From Halosimplex halophilum (GTDB lineage Archaea; Halobacteriota; Halobacteria; Halobacteriales; Haloarculaceae): a DNA stretch of 64,000 bases. The notes beneath the pieces are model-generated. The model was not told the origin of the DNA. It saw only the letters and a program-made list of their open reading frames with translations, and did not search any database. This document shows, piece after piece, positions 15,214 to 22,843 of the stretch. The number at the start of each line of letters is the position of its first letter. The first letter of the stretch is position 1. The stretch spans positions 827,972-891,971 of the forward strand of contig NZ_ML214298.1 in assembly GCF_004698125.1 (NCBI RefSeq), given 5' to 3'. A program made the translations under genes and the position numbers.

Positions 15214-18158
15214 CAGTCCCCACCCGGCCCCCCGTCTCCGGTCCCGTCGGATCGGCGGTCGTGACCGGTCCCGGAACCACCGTGATCGGCACTGGCCTCG
15301 TCGTGATCGCCGTCGAGCGCCGACTCGATGCGTTCGATGGCACCCTCGACGGCGGGGACTGACTCGTCGGGCGAGCGGGGGCCGTACTCGACGGCGCGGA
15401 ACTCGTCGCGCAGCGTCGCCACCGCCCCGGGCGGGAGCCCGTCGGCCGTCACCGCGTGGTCGGCCAGCTGCCCCGGCGTCTTCGTCCACGGCCGCCGGAC
15501 CGAGACGTGCCCGAGGAACCGGCCCCACGCCTCCCGTATCGTCAGGTGGGCGTCGTCGCCGGCGGCGTCGCCACCTCGGTCCGCCGCCGAAGCGGCGCTC
15601 GCCCCGTTCCCCTCGGCCGCGGGCGCGCCGGGCCGGAGCCGCCGCGACCAGTCGGCCAGCCACGCGCCCAGCGCCGTTAGCAGCTCCGCCGGCGAGCGCT
15701 CGCCCGCGACCAGTCCGCGGAGCTGCGCCAGCGTCGCCCGGATACGCGCCGCGACCGCCACCGCACCGCCGACGAACGCCCGGACTGTCCCGCGAGCGAG
15801 CGTCCGCAGCGTCGCCGCGACCCGCCGCGGGACGGCCCGCGGATCGACCGACCGGCGAGCGACGCCGACCGCCGCGGCCGCGACCAGCGCGACCGCCGCG
15901 AGCGCGACCCCCGCCGCGTTGACCAGCGGGTTCGCGACCGCCGTCCGCGCGGTCTGGCCGCTCGCGTCGACCGCGACGGACGCCGACGACGCGAACGGGA
16001 GCGTGGCCGCCAGCGTCCCGTCGACGCCGGTCGTCCCGACACGGTCGCCGCCGAGGCGGACCGGCGCGCCGGCGACCGACTCGTTGCCCAGCCGCGCCGT
16101 CACATCGACGGGCGTGCCCGCGACCGGGAGCGGCCAGAGCGACTCCGCCTCGACGCGCAACCGGCCGAGTTCGAGCGTCCGCTCGCCGGCGACCGGGTCG
16201 CGGGCGACCCGCAGCGTGACGTTGCCCGGCGAGTCGGAGAGCGCGACGGTCGCCCGGCCGTCGGCGTCGGTCCGCGCCACCCGCTCGCCGTCGAGCGTCA
16301 CCGCCGCGTCGGGGACCGCGACGCCGTCGACGGTCGCCGTGACGAGCACGGTCGCGTTCGTCCGGGCGTCCCCCGAGACCGACAGCGTCGCGTTCGTCGC
16401 CACATCGAACGACCGCGACGTGTTCTCGGCCTGTCGGCGTGGCGAACTCTCCGAGGCTCCGGCCGACTCCGGCCCCGACCCCTCCGCCCCCTGCCCCGAC
16501 GCGTCGTCTGATCCCTCCCGCGCCACGGCGGCGGCGGTCCGGTCGTCGAACCACTCGCTCGCGGACGCGGAGGGCGCCGCCGGTTCCTCCAGCGCCGCCG
16601 CTCCACCGGTTCCGGAGCCCGTCCCCGTCGTCGTCCCGCCGGAGACGGTGACCGTCAGGTTCTCGGCGAACGGGACGCGGCCCGCGACCGTCCCGTCCCG
16701 GCCGGTCTGGCCGATCGGCTCCCCGTTGAACGCGACCGTCGCGCCCGCGACCGGCTGGGCGCCCGCCTCGACCGTCACCGCGACGGTCGTCCCGGGCACG
16801 GCCGTCCGGTTGAGCGACACGTCGTACCCGCCCGTCGGCTCGTCGGGGTCGTCCGACGGCGGCTCGTCCGGACCGCTCGGCGTCACCGGCGTCGGCGGCG
16901 TCGCGTCCGGCCCCGCCTGCGTCCCGGGGTCGGTGGTCGTTCCCGTCTCCTGCTCCGTGCCGTTCGCCCCGGGCTCGGCCGAGAACGTCTCGCCGGGGCT
17001 GCCCTCCTCCTGGGGCGCGTACCGTCCCGGCGCGTCGCTGTCCTCGTAGGCCGCCTGCTCGGCGCGGAGCCGCTCGGCGCCCGGCGTCGGGTCGAACCGG
17101 ACCCACCCCACGTCGGCGAAGTACACCTCGACCCACGCGTGGGCGTTCATCGCCCGCACCTGGAACGTGTTCGCGCCGACCTGGCGCCCCGTCGAGTAGC
17201 CGACGACGTACCGCGCGGGGATCTCCTGGGAGCGCAGCATCGTCACCATCGCCGTCGCGAAGTACTCGCAGTAGCCCGCGTCCATCTGCGTGACGAACTC
17301 CCGCGCGACGTTGTCGCCCGACGGCCGCGAGACGTTCAGCGAGTACTCCTTGTTGGTCTCCAGCCACCGCTCGACCCGCGTCGCCGTCTCGTAGGGGTTC
17401 TCGGCGCCCTCGGTGACGTTGTTCGTGAACGGCCGCAGCGACACCGCCGTGCTCGGCGGCAGCCGCGTGTACCGCCGCTCGACGGCGTCGGGGTAGTCAC
17501 GCCCCGTCGCCCGGAGGAGTTCGGGGTCCCGCGGCGGCGTCCGGCTCACGCCGACGTAACTGGTCCCCGCCGACAGCCGGTCGTCGGCGCGGGCCAGTCC
17601 GCCCTCCGTGAGCGAGACGCCCTCGGCGCGTTCGAGGTCGGTCGGCCGCCACACCGTCGGCGCCGCGCTGGCCGACTGGACGAGTTCGACGCGGTACCGG
17701 GTCTCCTCCCCCTCGACCGGCGCCGTCGCGTCGCTCGGCCCCGAGCGGGACCACCCGCTGCCCGTGTACGTGTCGTAGGCCCCTGTCCGCCAGTAGTTCG
17801 ACTCCTGGCTCCGCACCCGGAAGTGGACCTCCGTGTCCTGCGAGCGGAACGGGCTCTCGCCGCGCTCCCCGACCGGGCCGCCGACGGACGTGCTGTCGCC
17901 GACGTTCAGCGCGCCGAAGCCGCTCGCGCTGGCTCCGGCCGCGCCGTTGCCCTCCTCGCCCGCCCGCTCCGCCGCGCCGGGCGGCAGCGGGATCAGCGAC
18001 TCGGCGGGCGCGTCGCCCAGCCCGACCGACGCGGCCGCCGGGATCAGCGCCGTCGCGAGGACTGCCGCGACGACGCAGGCGGCCGCCAGCGCCACGACCC
18101 CGTACTCGCGGGTGGGTGCCGCCTCGCCGAACTCGAAGCGCTCGTCGGCGTCGCTCAT
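15213..18158 (-). CDS. Transglutaminase-like membrane protein with DUF4129 tail
   Basis: The 981-residue protein begins with a membrane segment (about 20-42), then an extracellular transglutaminase-like domain with a Cys-His-Asp triad: Cys297 in DAGYCEYFATAM, His340 in NAHAWVEVYF and Asp356 in RFDPTPG. Two Pro/Thr/Gly-rich regions carry repeated carboxypeptidase-like Ig folds (motifs such as VAGATVAFNGEPIGQTGRDG, about 455-700), then another helix and a DUF4129-like C-terminal domain (LTIREAWGRFLGHV). It is the TgpA-type partner of DUF58 and MoxR, probably processing or cross-linking cell-surface protein. First gene of the operon. No clear TATA box was found. Confidence 0.88.
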   Translation of the reverse strand: MSDADERFEFGEAAPTREYGVVALAAACVVAAVLATALIPAAASVGLGDAPAESLIPLPPGAAERAGEEGNGAAGASASGFGALNVGDSTSVGGPVGERGESPFRSQDTEVHFRVRSQESNYWRTGAYDTYTGSGWSRSGPSDATAPVEGEETRYRVELVQSASAAPTVWRPTDLERAEGVSLTEGGLARADDRLSAGTSYVGVSRTPPRDPELLRATGRDYPDAVERRYTRLPPSTAVSLRPFTNNVTEGAENPYETATRVERWLETNKEYSLNVSRPSGDNVAREFVTQMDAGYCEYFATAMVTMLRSQEIPARYVVGYSTGRQVGANTFQVRAMNAHAWVEVYFADVGWVRFDPTPGAERLRAEQAAYEDSDAPGRYAPQEEGSPGETFSAEPGANGTEQETGTTTDPGTQAGPDATPPTPVTPSGPDEPPSDDPDEPTGGYDVSLNRTAVPGTTVAVTVEAGAQPVAGATVAFNGEPIGQTGRDGTVAGRVPFAENLTVTVSGGTTTGTGSGTGGAAALEEPAAPSASASEWFDDRTAAAVAREGSDDASGQGAEGSGPESAGASESSPRRQAENTSRSFDVATNATLSVSGDARTNATVLVTATVDGVAVPDAAVTLDGERVARTDADGRATVALSDSPGNVTLRVARDPVAGERTLELGRLRVEAESLWPLPVAGTPVDVTARLGNESVAGAPVRLGGDRVGTTGVDGTLAATLPFASSASVAVDASGQTARTAVANPLVNAAGVALAAVALVAAAAVGVARRSVDPRAVPRRVAATLRTLARGTVRAFVGGAVAVAARIRATLAQLRGLVAGERSPAELLTALGAWLADWSRRLRPGAPAAEGNGASAASAADRGGDAAGDDAHLTIREAWGRFLGHVSVRRPWTKTPGQLADHAVTADGLPPGAVATLRDEFRAVEYGPRSPDESVPAVEGAIERIESALDGDHDEASADHGGSGTGHDRRSDGTGDGGPGGD

Positions 18159-18343
18159 CGGTCAGTCCCGGCGGGGAGGGTGAGGGGAAACGGTCCACTC
18201 CGGGCGATGCATTCACCGTTGGGTAGGCGGCCAGCGACAAATACTTCGTGGTCACACGTTCGCCTCGGGCCGCCTCCACCGGGTTCCCGCGGCCGCCCCG
18301 GGGACGCACAAGGGCTATGTGTCCCGCCGAGAGAGGGGTGGCC

Positions 18344-18463
18344 ATGATAGACGGCTCCACCTGCCCGAAGTGCAGCGGGCACGTCAGCACGGCCGACGGC
18401 ACGACCTACGTCTGCGACGACTGCGGCGCCGAGTTCGACTCCGCCGACCTCTTCCTGCCCTGA
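18344..18463 (+). CDS. Small CxxC...CxxC zinc-ribbon protein
   Basis: The 39-residue peptide MIDGSTCPKCSGHVSTADG continues to YVCDDCGAEFDSADLFLP. Its two CxxC pairs (CPKC and CDDC) form one predicted zinc ribbon. Such mini zinc-finger proteins are abundant in haloarchaea. Some affect motility or biofilm, most are uncharacterised. An in-frame ATG at 18317 would add nine residues without clear homology, so the shorter start is preferred. An oligo-T stretch follows at 18505 ahead of tRNA-Phe. Confidence 0.7.
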   Translation: MIDGSTCPKCSGHVSTADGTTYVCDDCGAEFDSADLFLP

Positions 18464-18504
18464 CCGCGTCAGCGAACCGACCGGTCGGTCCGGCTTTCGA
18501 AATC

Positions 18505-18511
18505 CTTTTTT
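18505..18511 (+). terminator. Oligo-T terminator candidate
   Basis: Seven consecutive T residues follow the zinc-ribbon gene by about 40 bases and precede the tRNA by about 40. Archaeal polymerase terminates at such U-tracts without needing a hairpin. Confidence 0.5.
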
Positions 18512-18548
18512 CTCCCCTCCCCGCACTCCGTGATACGCCCGACGGCGC

Positions 18549-18622
18549 GCCGCCTTAGCTCAGACTGGGAGAGCACTCGACTGAAGATCGAGCTGTCCCC
18601 GGTTCAAATCCGGGAGGCGGCA
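18549..18622 (+). tRNA. tRNA-Phe (GAA)
   Basis: A 74-base cloverleaf: acceptor GCCGCCT pairs with AGGCGGC and discriminator A. The anticodon stem CTCGA/TCGAG encloses CTGAAGA, giving anticodon GAA at 18583-18585. The T arm contains GGTTCAAATCC. CCA is not encoded and there is no intron. It marks the left edge of the AT-rich decayed island, a common position for integrated elements. Confidence 0.97.
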
Positions 18623-19057
18623 TCCTGTTGCCGCTCGATTGATGACCGACAGATGTGGCGCTATCCTGCGATTCGGATTCCCCTCATGCGAAGGCAACCG
18701 GTCACTGGATGTGTCCCGTCACGCCCGGCGTTCTGAAATTGTCGAAGAGTGTTGGGAAGTAGAAACTTTCGGCCCGATCGCGCGTATTGCTGTCAATTGG
18801 GTGTGTAGGCCTTGAATGGCACATTTTATTTTTAAGATTACATGAAAATTTATCCACGAAAACAAGTATCCCAATCGTAGAAATCGGTCCAGATACAACT
18901 CACTTTACCAGTATTTAATGATTCCAACAAATCGTGCCATTTCGACCGCCCGATCGTCATAGTATTAGATAGTGGTTGATACTGATACAATCCGAAATCT
19001 AGAGTACTACATATGAGGTGATAAACAGACGAGATATCATAGGTGGGTGGAGATGAT

Positions 19058-19450
19058 CACCCAGCAATTATCTACCTCGACAGAAGCACTCGCCCTCCCG
19101 ATAACGGTCCTGCAGCGATCGGCTACACTGTCAGGATAGGTGGCTCAACAGAGGAGAAAGAACACGACTGTATCGGAGAGACCCTGCAACGAGACAGAGT
19201 ACCACGCGCTTATCCGAGGTCTGGAAGCCGCCTTAGAGAAGATGTGCAACTGTCGAAGCAAGGGCTGATCCACAGTTAATCATCAATCAGGTCATGGGTG
19301 ACTGAGATACGAACGAGCAAAACTTCCGTGAACTTCGTGACCGTGCTCAAGAGTTGGCTGATGAGTTCAAGCGATTCAAGATACAGCACATTCGACAGGA
19401 GGAAAACTGGGAAGTTGATGCGCTGGTAGACCGAGCCTTCGACAGCCAAA
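19058..19450 (+). pseudogene. Degenerate RNase HI-like gene
   Basis: Pieces of a haloarchaeal RNase HI appear in order but in different frames: IIYLDRSTRPPDNGPAAIGY (compare the family's YxDGSxxxNPGPAAIGY, with its first catalytic Asp), then IGE, EYHALIRGLEAALEK, LIINQVMGD followed by a stop, and ADEFKRFKIQHIRQEENWEV leading to DALVDRAFD. Frameshifts fall near 19195 and 19250, and a stop near 19302. RNase HI removes RNA from RNA-DNA hybrids. This copy cannot make a functional enzyme. It may derive from a mobile element or a displaced paralogue. Confidence 0.75.
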
Positions 19451-19460
19451 TATATGAGTT

Positions 19461-20318
19461 CTATTTCTGGAAAGCAAACCGACTAGGGTCGACAAATTCA
19501 CTCATATGCTCTTGGATCTTAGTTATCTCATCATAATCAATCTCTATTGTTTCGGCATCTAGTGGTTTCATGCCAATGAATAATTTTCCTACCGTGTCTA
19601 TTTTTTCGACGTATCCCTGTTGAATGAAATGAGATATATATCCATATGACTCATAGTTCTTCCCATTGTTATTCCTTTCCATACTTGAATAATCATCCAC
19701 AATAATTATTGAGCCAGGAAGCAATAAGTCATAAAAATGTTCAAAATCTCTATATATTCGGGCGTCAGCGTCATGAAGTAACATAGCGTAGGGAGCATTA
19801 TTTTCTATTACATCTGGGGTATCTTCTTCAACCGTTAAACCTCTTGGGATGAGGTTTACATAATCCTCAACTCCATATTCTTTAATATTATTAGTAAAAA
19901 TACGTAAATTCTCATCTTTCCCACCATATTCTGCTCTCGAACCCCCCTCCATGCGTTCAAAGGTGAATACCTCCCCGTCAGAGCCTGAATTTTTAATTCC
20001 ACTCGCCATTGCTATTGTCCCTGACCCATGTGCTCCACCAACTTCCAACATGTTATGACTCTTATAATCGGATAGCCCACTAGCATAATTATATATTAAT
20101 TTATATTGTTTAGGTAGTAACATTCCGTTTGTACTCTTTTTAAGTTTTATAAACCAGAGTAGCTGAGCCCAGTTATACACCAACCTAGCAGGTGGACGGA
20201 TTAAATGAGGAAGACGGCCTTCTAAAGCATCAGCGAAATTATCAGTCCAAGTAGGTAAATCCCTCATATAGGTTGTCCTTTCTATAATTTTATTAAATTT
20301 TTGGTTCAGTCTCTTCAT
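19461..20318 (-). CDS. Class I SAM-dependent methyltransferase (Methyltransf_24-like), AT-rich
   Basis: The 285-residue protein has an SAM-binding motif I, MLEVGGAHGSG (about 90-100), a motif II acidic residue in EVFTFERMEGG, and the late LLHDADARIYRDFEHFYDLLLPGSIIIVDDY segment (key residues HDAD, PGS, VDDY) typical of the Methyltransf_24 group, which often modifies sugars in surface polysaccharides. Codon use is strikingly AT-rich with many Asn, Lys and Ile codons, unlike all neighbours, so the gene was almost certainly acquired by transfer. It is intact, whereas both flanking genes are decayed. A GT39-like gene lies 2.5 kb away. Substrate unknown. Confidence 0.8.
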   Translation of the reverse strand: MKRLNQKFNKIIERTTYMRDLPTWTDNFADALEGRLPHLIRPPARLVYNWAQLLWFIKLKKSTNGMLLPKQYKLIYNYASGLSDYKSHNMLEVGGAHGSGTIAMASGIKNSGSDGEVFTFERMEGGSRAEYGGKDENLRIFTNNIKEYGVEDYVNLIPRGLTVEEDTPDVIENNAPYAMLLHDADARIYRDFEHFYDLLLPGSIIIVDDYSSMERNNNGKNYESYGYISHFIQQGYVEKIDTVGKLFIGMKPLDAETIEIDYDEITKIQEHMSEFVDPSRFAFQK

Positions 20319-20404
20319 CGTGTTTAGTTAAGCGTGAAAAGTGTGGCAGCGAATTTCTTGCTGGTTCATGACAGAAATCACCCGATTCAGCGGTCATAGA
20401 GACT

Positions 20405-20660
20405 GGATAGATCTGGATTGAGCCATCGTCGGCGGCCGCTGGGTCGACGTGGCCGAAACAGTTTGAGAATGGATTAGTTCGTCGTTTCACCACGCGAAAG
20501 ATACGTTCAACATTGCTGCGATCTCCGTGGCGTTCGTATCTGAAATCGAGGTCGTGTCGATGATATGCTTCTTTCAGCCGTGGCGTCATAAACGAGAAAC
20601 ACGGCGTCGTCTGTGTCGTGTTTCTAGCGGATTTCACCAAATACAGCCATTATGGCGTGC
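20405..20660 (-). pseudogene. IS6-family transposase remnant
   Basis: On the minus strand, FGEIR, an in-frame TAG, KHDTDDAVFLV, then after a frameshift LKEAYHRHDLDFRYERHGDR and SNVERIFRVVKRRTNPFSNCFGHVDPAAADD match the C-terminal half of haloarchaeal IS6-type (ISH15-like) DDE transposases. The catalytic Glu region (NVERIFR) is visible. The N-terminal half is missing and the C-terminus drifts out of frame after AADD. No terminal inverted repeats could be identified. It is a dead insertion sequence fragment. Confidence 0.75.
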
Positions 20661-20918
20661 GATTCGGGCATGATTCTCTCAGAAAACGCTACGCCTCACC
20701 GTTCGATCCTTATCTGAACGCCCTCGTCTGGGCGGAGGCCGTCCGGCGCTTGAGGTCAGCCTGCTGGTGTCTGAGACGCAATGACCAAATACGGGAGACG
20801 GCACTTCTCCGAACCCGACCGCCGAGCACGGCGACTGTTGGTTCGAATGGTCTCGGACCGATCGGAAGAGCCGAAGCTCTCGACGACTTCGAGAAAGCCC
20901 GAGAACTGCGTCCCCGAC

Positions 20919-21290
20919 TCAGGCGGTCGCTTCGAGGCAGGTCTCGTGGACGGTCTCGTCGTCCTCGTTGGGGACGCGGATCTGGCCGGCGACGATGGGC
21001 TCGCCGCAGGCCGCACAGCGGAGGGGGCCGTCGTCGGCGTCGCCGCCGGCGCTCGCCGCGTCGCCGCTCTCGCCGCCCTCGCCGATCTCGAACTCCTCGG
21101 CGAGGGGGTCGGTCACGCCGTCGGCGTCGCTCGTCGCGCTGTAGCCGACCGCGGCGGCGCCGAGGCCGGCGAGGGCGCCGCGGAGTCGCTTCCCCTTCCG
21201 GAGCGACCAGAGCGCGGCCACACCCAGGCCGGCGGCGAGGAGTACGCGGGCGATACGGCCGTTGTCGTCGGGCAGCTGCTCCGAGTCCAT
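20919..21290 (-). CDS. Hypothetical membrane-anchored protein with C-terminal zinc knuckle
   Basis: The 123-residue protein MDSEQLPDDNGRIARVLLAA has one or two N-terminal hydrophobic segments (about 14-30 and 38-50), an acidic Gly-rich linker, and a C-terminal LRCAACGEPIVAGQIRV with a later HETC, a CxxC...HxxC zinc-binding arrangement. The ATG at 21290 is chosen over a GTG three codons upstream. It borders the decayed island but has normal G+C-rich codon use. The 293 bases between it and the gene ending at 21584 hold no gene I can defend. Family unknown. Confidence 0.65.
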   Translation of the reverse strand: MDSEQLPDDNGRIARVLLAAGLGVAALWSLRKGKRLRGALAGLGAAAVGYSATSDADGVTDPLAEEFEIGEGGESGDAASAGGDADDGPLRCAACGEPIVAGQIRVPNEDDETVHETCLEATA

Positions 21291-21583
21291 ACGCGACACA
21301 ACGCGCTCCGTCCCCTTGTACCCGTCTGTCCGGGACCGCGGTACGGGGTGGGCGCCGCTCGGATATCCGGTCGAGGAGCGACTCCGGGACCCGGCGTACG
21401 ACGTGATGCTTGACGGCGAGTTCGACCGCGATCAGGGTCGGCTCCTCGCGGCGCTGGCGGATCTCCGTCAGCGGGCCGGCTGCGGGCACCCCGCATCGAC
21501 GAAGATGTGGGCGCTCCGCCGCCGTACCCGTGCGTCCGTGGATACGCGTGGCGTCCGCGCTGGAGGGGGATGTCGCGGACTGA

Positions 21584-22663
21584 TCAGGAGTCGATCCGCA
21601 CCGGCTCGCCCCGCTCGGCCGAGTCGTAGACGGCCTCGATGATCTCGACGGCCTTGCGCGCCTCGCTCGCGTCGAGCATGTACGGGTCGCCCGTCCGGCG
21701 GGCGTCGAGGAAGTCTTCGATGTTGCGCCGGTGGTTGGCGTAGTCGATGCTCATCGGGTCGGCCGCGCCGCCGCCCGACTCCGTCTCGCCGAACCGCTCG
21801 CGAACCTCGGGATCGTCGTCGCGCTCCTCGCGGAACTGCCAGGTCACGAGCTCGTCCTCCACGACCTCGGCGGTGCCGTCCCGGCCGGCGACCTGGATCC
21901 GCTTCAGCGACCCCGGATACATCGAGGTCGCACCGAGGATCTGTCCGAGTGTGCCGTCGCGGTAGCGGAGGACCGCCACGGCGGAGTCCTCGACCTCCAC
22001 GATGTCGTCGCCGTGGGCGCGCCGGTCGGTGTAGGCGAACACCTCCTCGACCGGATTGCCGTCGGCGTCCCCGCCGGCCCCGGCCGCGCTCGCGATCCAC
22101 TGGACGGCGTCGACCCCGTGGATCGACTGGTTCATCAGCGCGCCGCCGCCGTCCAGGTCCCGCGTGCCCTGCCAGGCGCCGTCGTAGTAGTCGTCGTCGC
22201 GCCACCACGGGACGTAGGCGTTGGCGACCGAGAGGCCGCCGAACCGGCCCTCCGCGGCGGCCGTCCGCAACTGGCGGACGACGGGGTTGTACCGCTGGTT
22301 GAAGATCCCGCCCAGCCGGATCTCCGCCGCGTCGGCGGCGGCGACCATCTCGTCGATGCGGTCGGTCGTGATCTCCAGGGGCTTCTCGCAGAGCACGTCG
22401 ACCCCCCGGTCGGCCGCGGCGAGCGCGGGTTCGAGGTGGGCGCCGCTGGGCGTGCAGACCGAGAGCACGTCCACGCGTTCGGCGTCGAGCATCGCCTCGG
22501 TGTCGGCGTACCAGGTGCAGTCGTACTCGGCGGCGAACTCGCGGCCCCGCTCCTCCGTCCGGCAGGAGCCGGCGACGAGTTCGGCCCCGTCGATGTCGGC
22601 GACCGATTCGGCGTGCATCGACGCGACGGCGCCGATCCCGGCGATCGCGATGCGGGCTGTCAT
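21584..22663 (-). CDS. Gfo/Idh/MocA family oxidoreductase
   Basis: The 359-residue protein has an N-terminal Rossmann fold (MTARIAIAGIGAVASMHAES), the family signature DVLCEKPLEITTDRIDEM at about 90-107 with its catalytic EKP, and the C-terminal alpha/beta substrate domain with LDGGGALMNQSIHGVDAVQWI (key His). These enzymes oxidise or reduce sugars, inositols or nucleotide sugars with NAD(P). Length is typical. It is divergent from a glycosyltransferase-like gene at 22844, suggesting a role in sugar or surface-glycan metabolism, but the substrate is not evident. Confidence 0.88.
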   Translation of the reverse strand: MTARIAIAGIGAVASMHAESVADIDGAELVAGSCRTEERGREFAAEYDCTWYADTEAMLDAERVDVLSVCTPSGAHLEPALAAADRGVDVLCEKPLEITTDRIDEMVAAADAAEIRLGGIFNQRYNPVVRQLRTAAAEGRFGGLSVANAYVPWWRDDDYYDGAWQGTRDLDGGGALMNQSIHGVDAVQWIASAAGAGGDADGNPVEEVFAYTDRRAHGDDIVEVEDSAVAVLRYRDGTLGQILGATSMYPGSLKRIQVAGRDGTAEVVEDELVTWQFREERDDDPEVRERFGETESGGGAADPMSIDYANHRRNIEDFLDARRTGDPYMLDASEARKAVEIIEAVYDSAERGEPVRIDS

Positions 22664-22843
22664 ACGGCGGGGTTCTCGACGCCCCGGCAAAAAACCATCC
22701 GAGCGGGCGAACCGTTCCTCGAACCGCCGGGGCGGGCGGGGAACGGGTCGCCCACACGTCCCGCGACCCGACAGTAGCTGTCGCCTACCGGAGCGAAGGC
22801 GGGCCGTTTTTACCCTTCGGCCCGGTCGAATCGGGACGAACGA

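Larger units (their letters stand above)
18623..20918. other. AT-rich decayed island behind tRNA-Phe
   Basis: Base composition drops sharply directly after the tRNA and recovers by about 20650. From 18623 to about 19057 I see no gene, only AT-rich sequence. Then come an RNase HI pseudogene, an intact AT-rich methyltransferase gene and an IS6 transposase remnant. From 20665 to 20918 the DNA is G+C-rich again with no gene I can support. I found no second copy of the tRNA 3' end that would mark an attachment site, and no integrase, so the island is probably an old insertion reduced by deletion. Confidence 0.65.

Noticed and set aside
14527-17367. 946-codon minus-strand frame across the transglutaminase gene
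   Set aside because: Only the part from 15213 to 14527 forms a membrane protein; the rest is an alternative frame of the G+C-rich transglutaminase gene.
18549-20918. tRNA-Phe as attachment site with a second copy
   Set aside because: I could not find a repeat of the tRNA 3' end within the window, so an att pair cannot be claimed.
20665-20918. Possible further IS fragment beside the IS6 remnant
   Set aside because: Translation of both strands gave no transposase-like stretch and no terminal repeats.
21291-21583. Frame with GYPVEERLRDPAYDVMLDGEF
   Set aside because: It resembles coding sequence in about 40 residues, but there is no convincing start, end, homology or promoter. It may be a remnant and is left unannotated.
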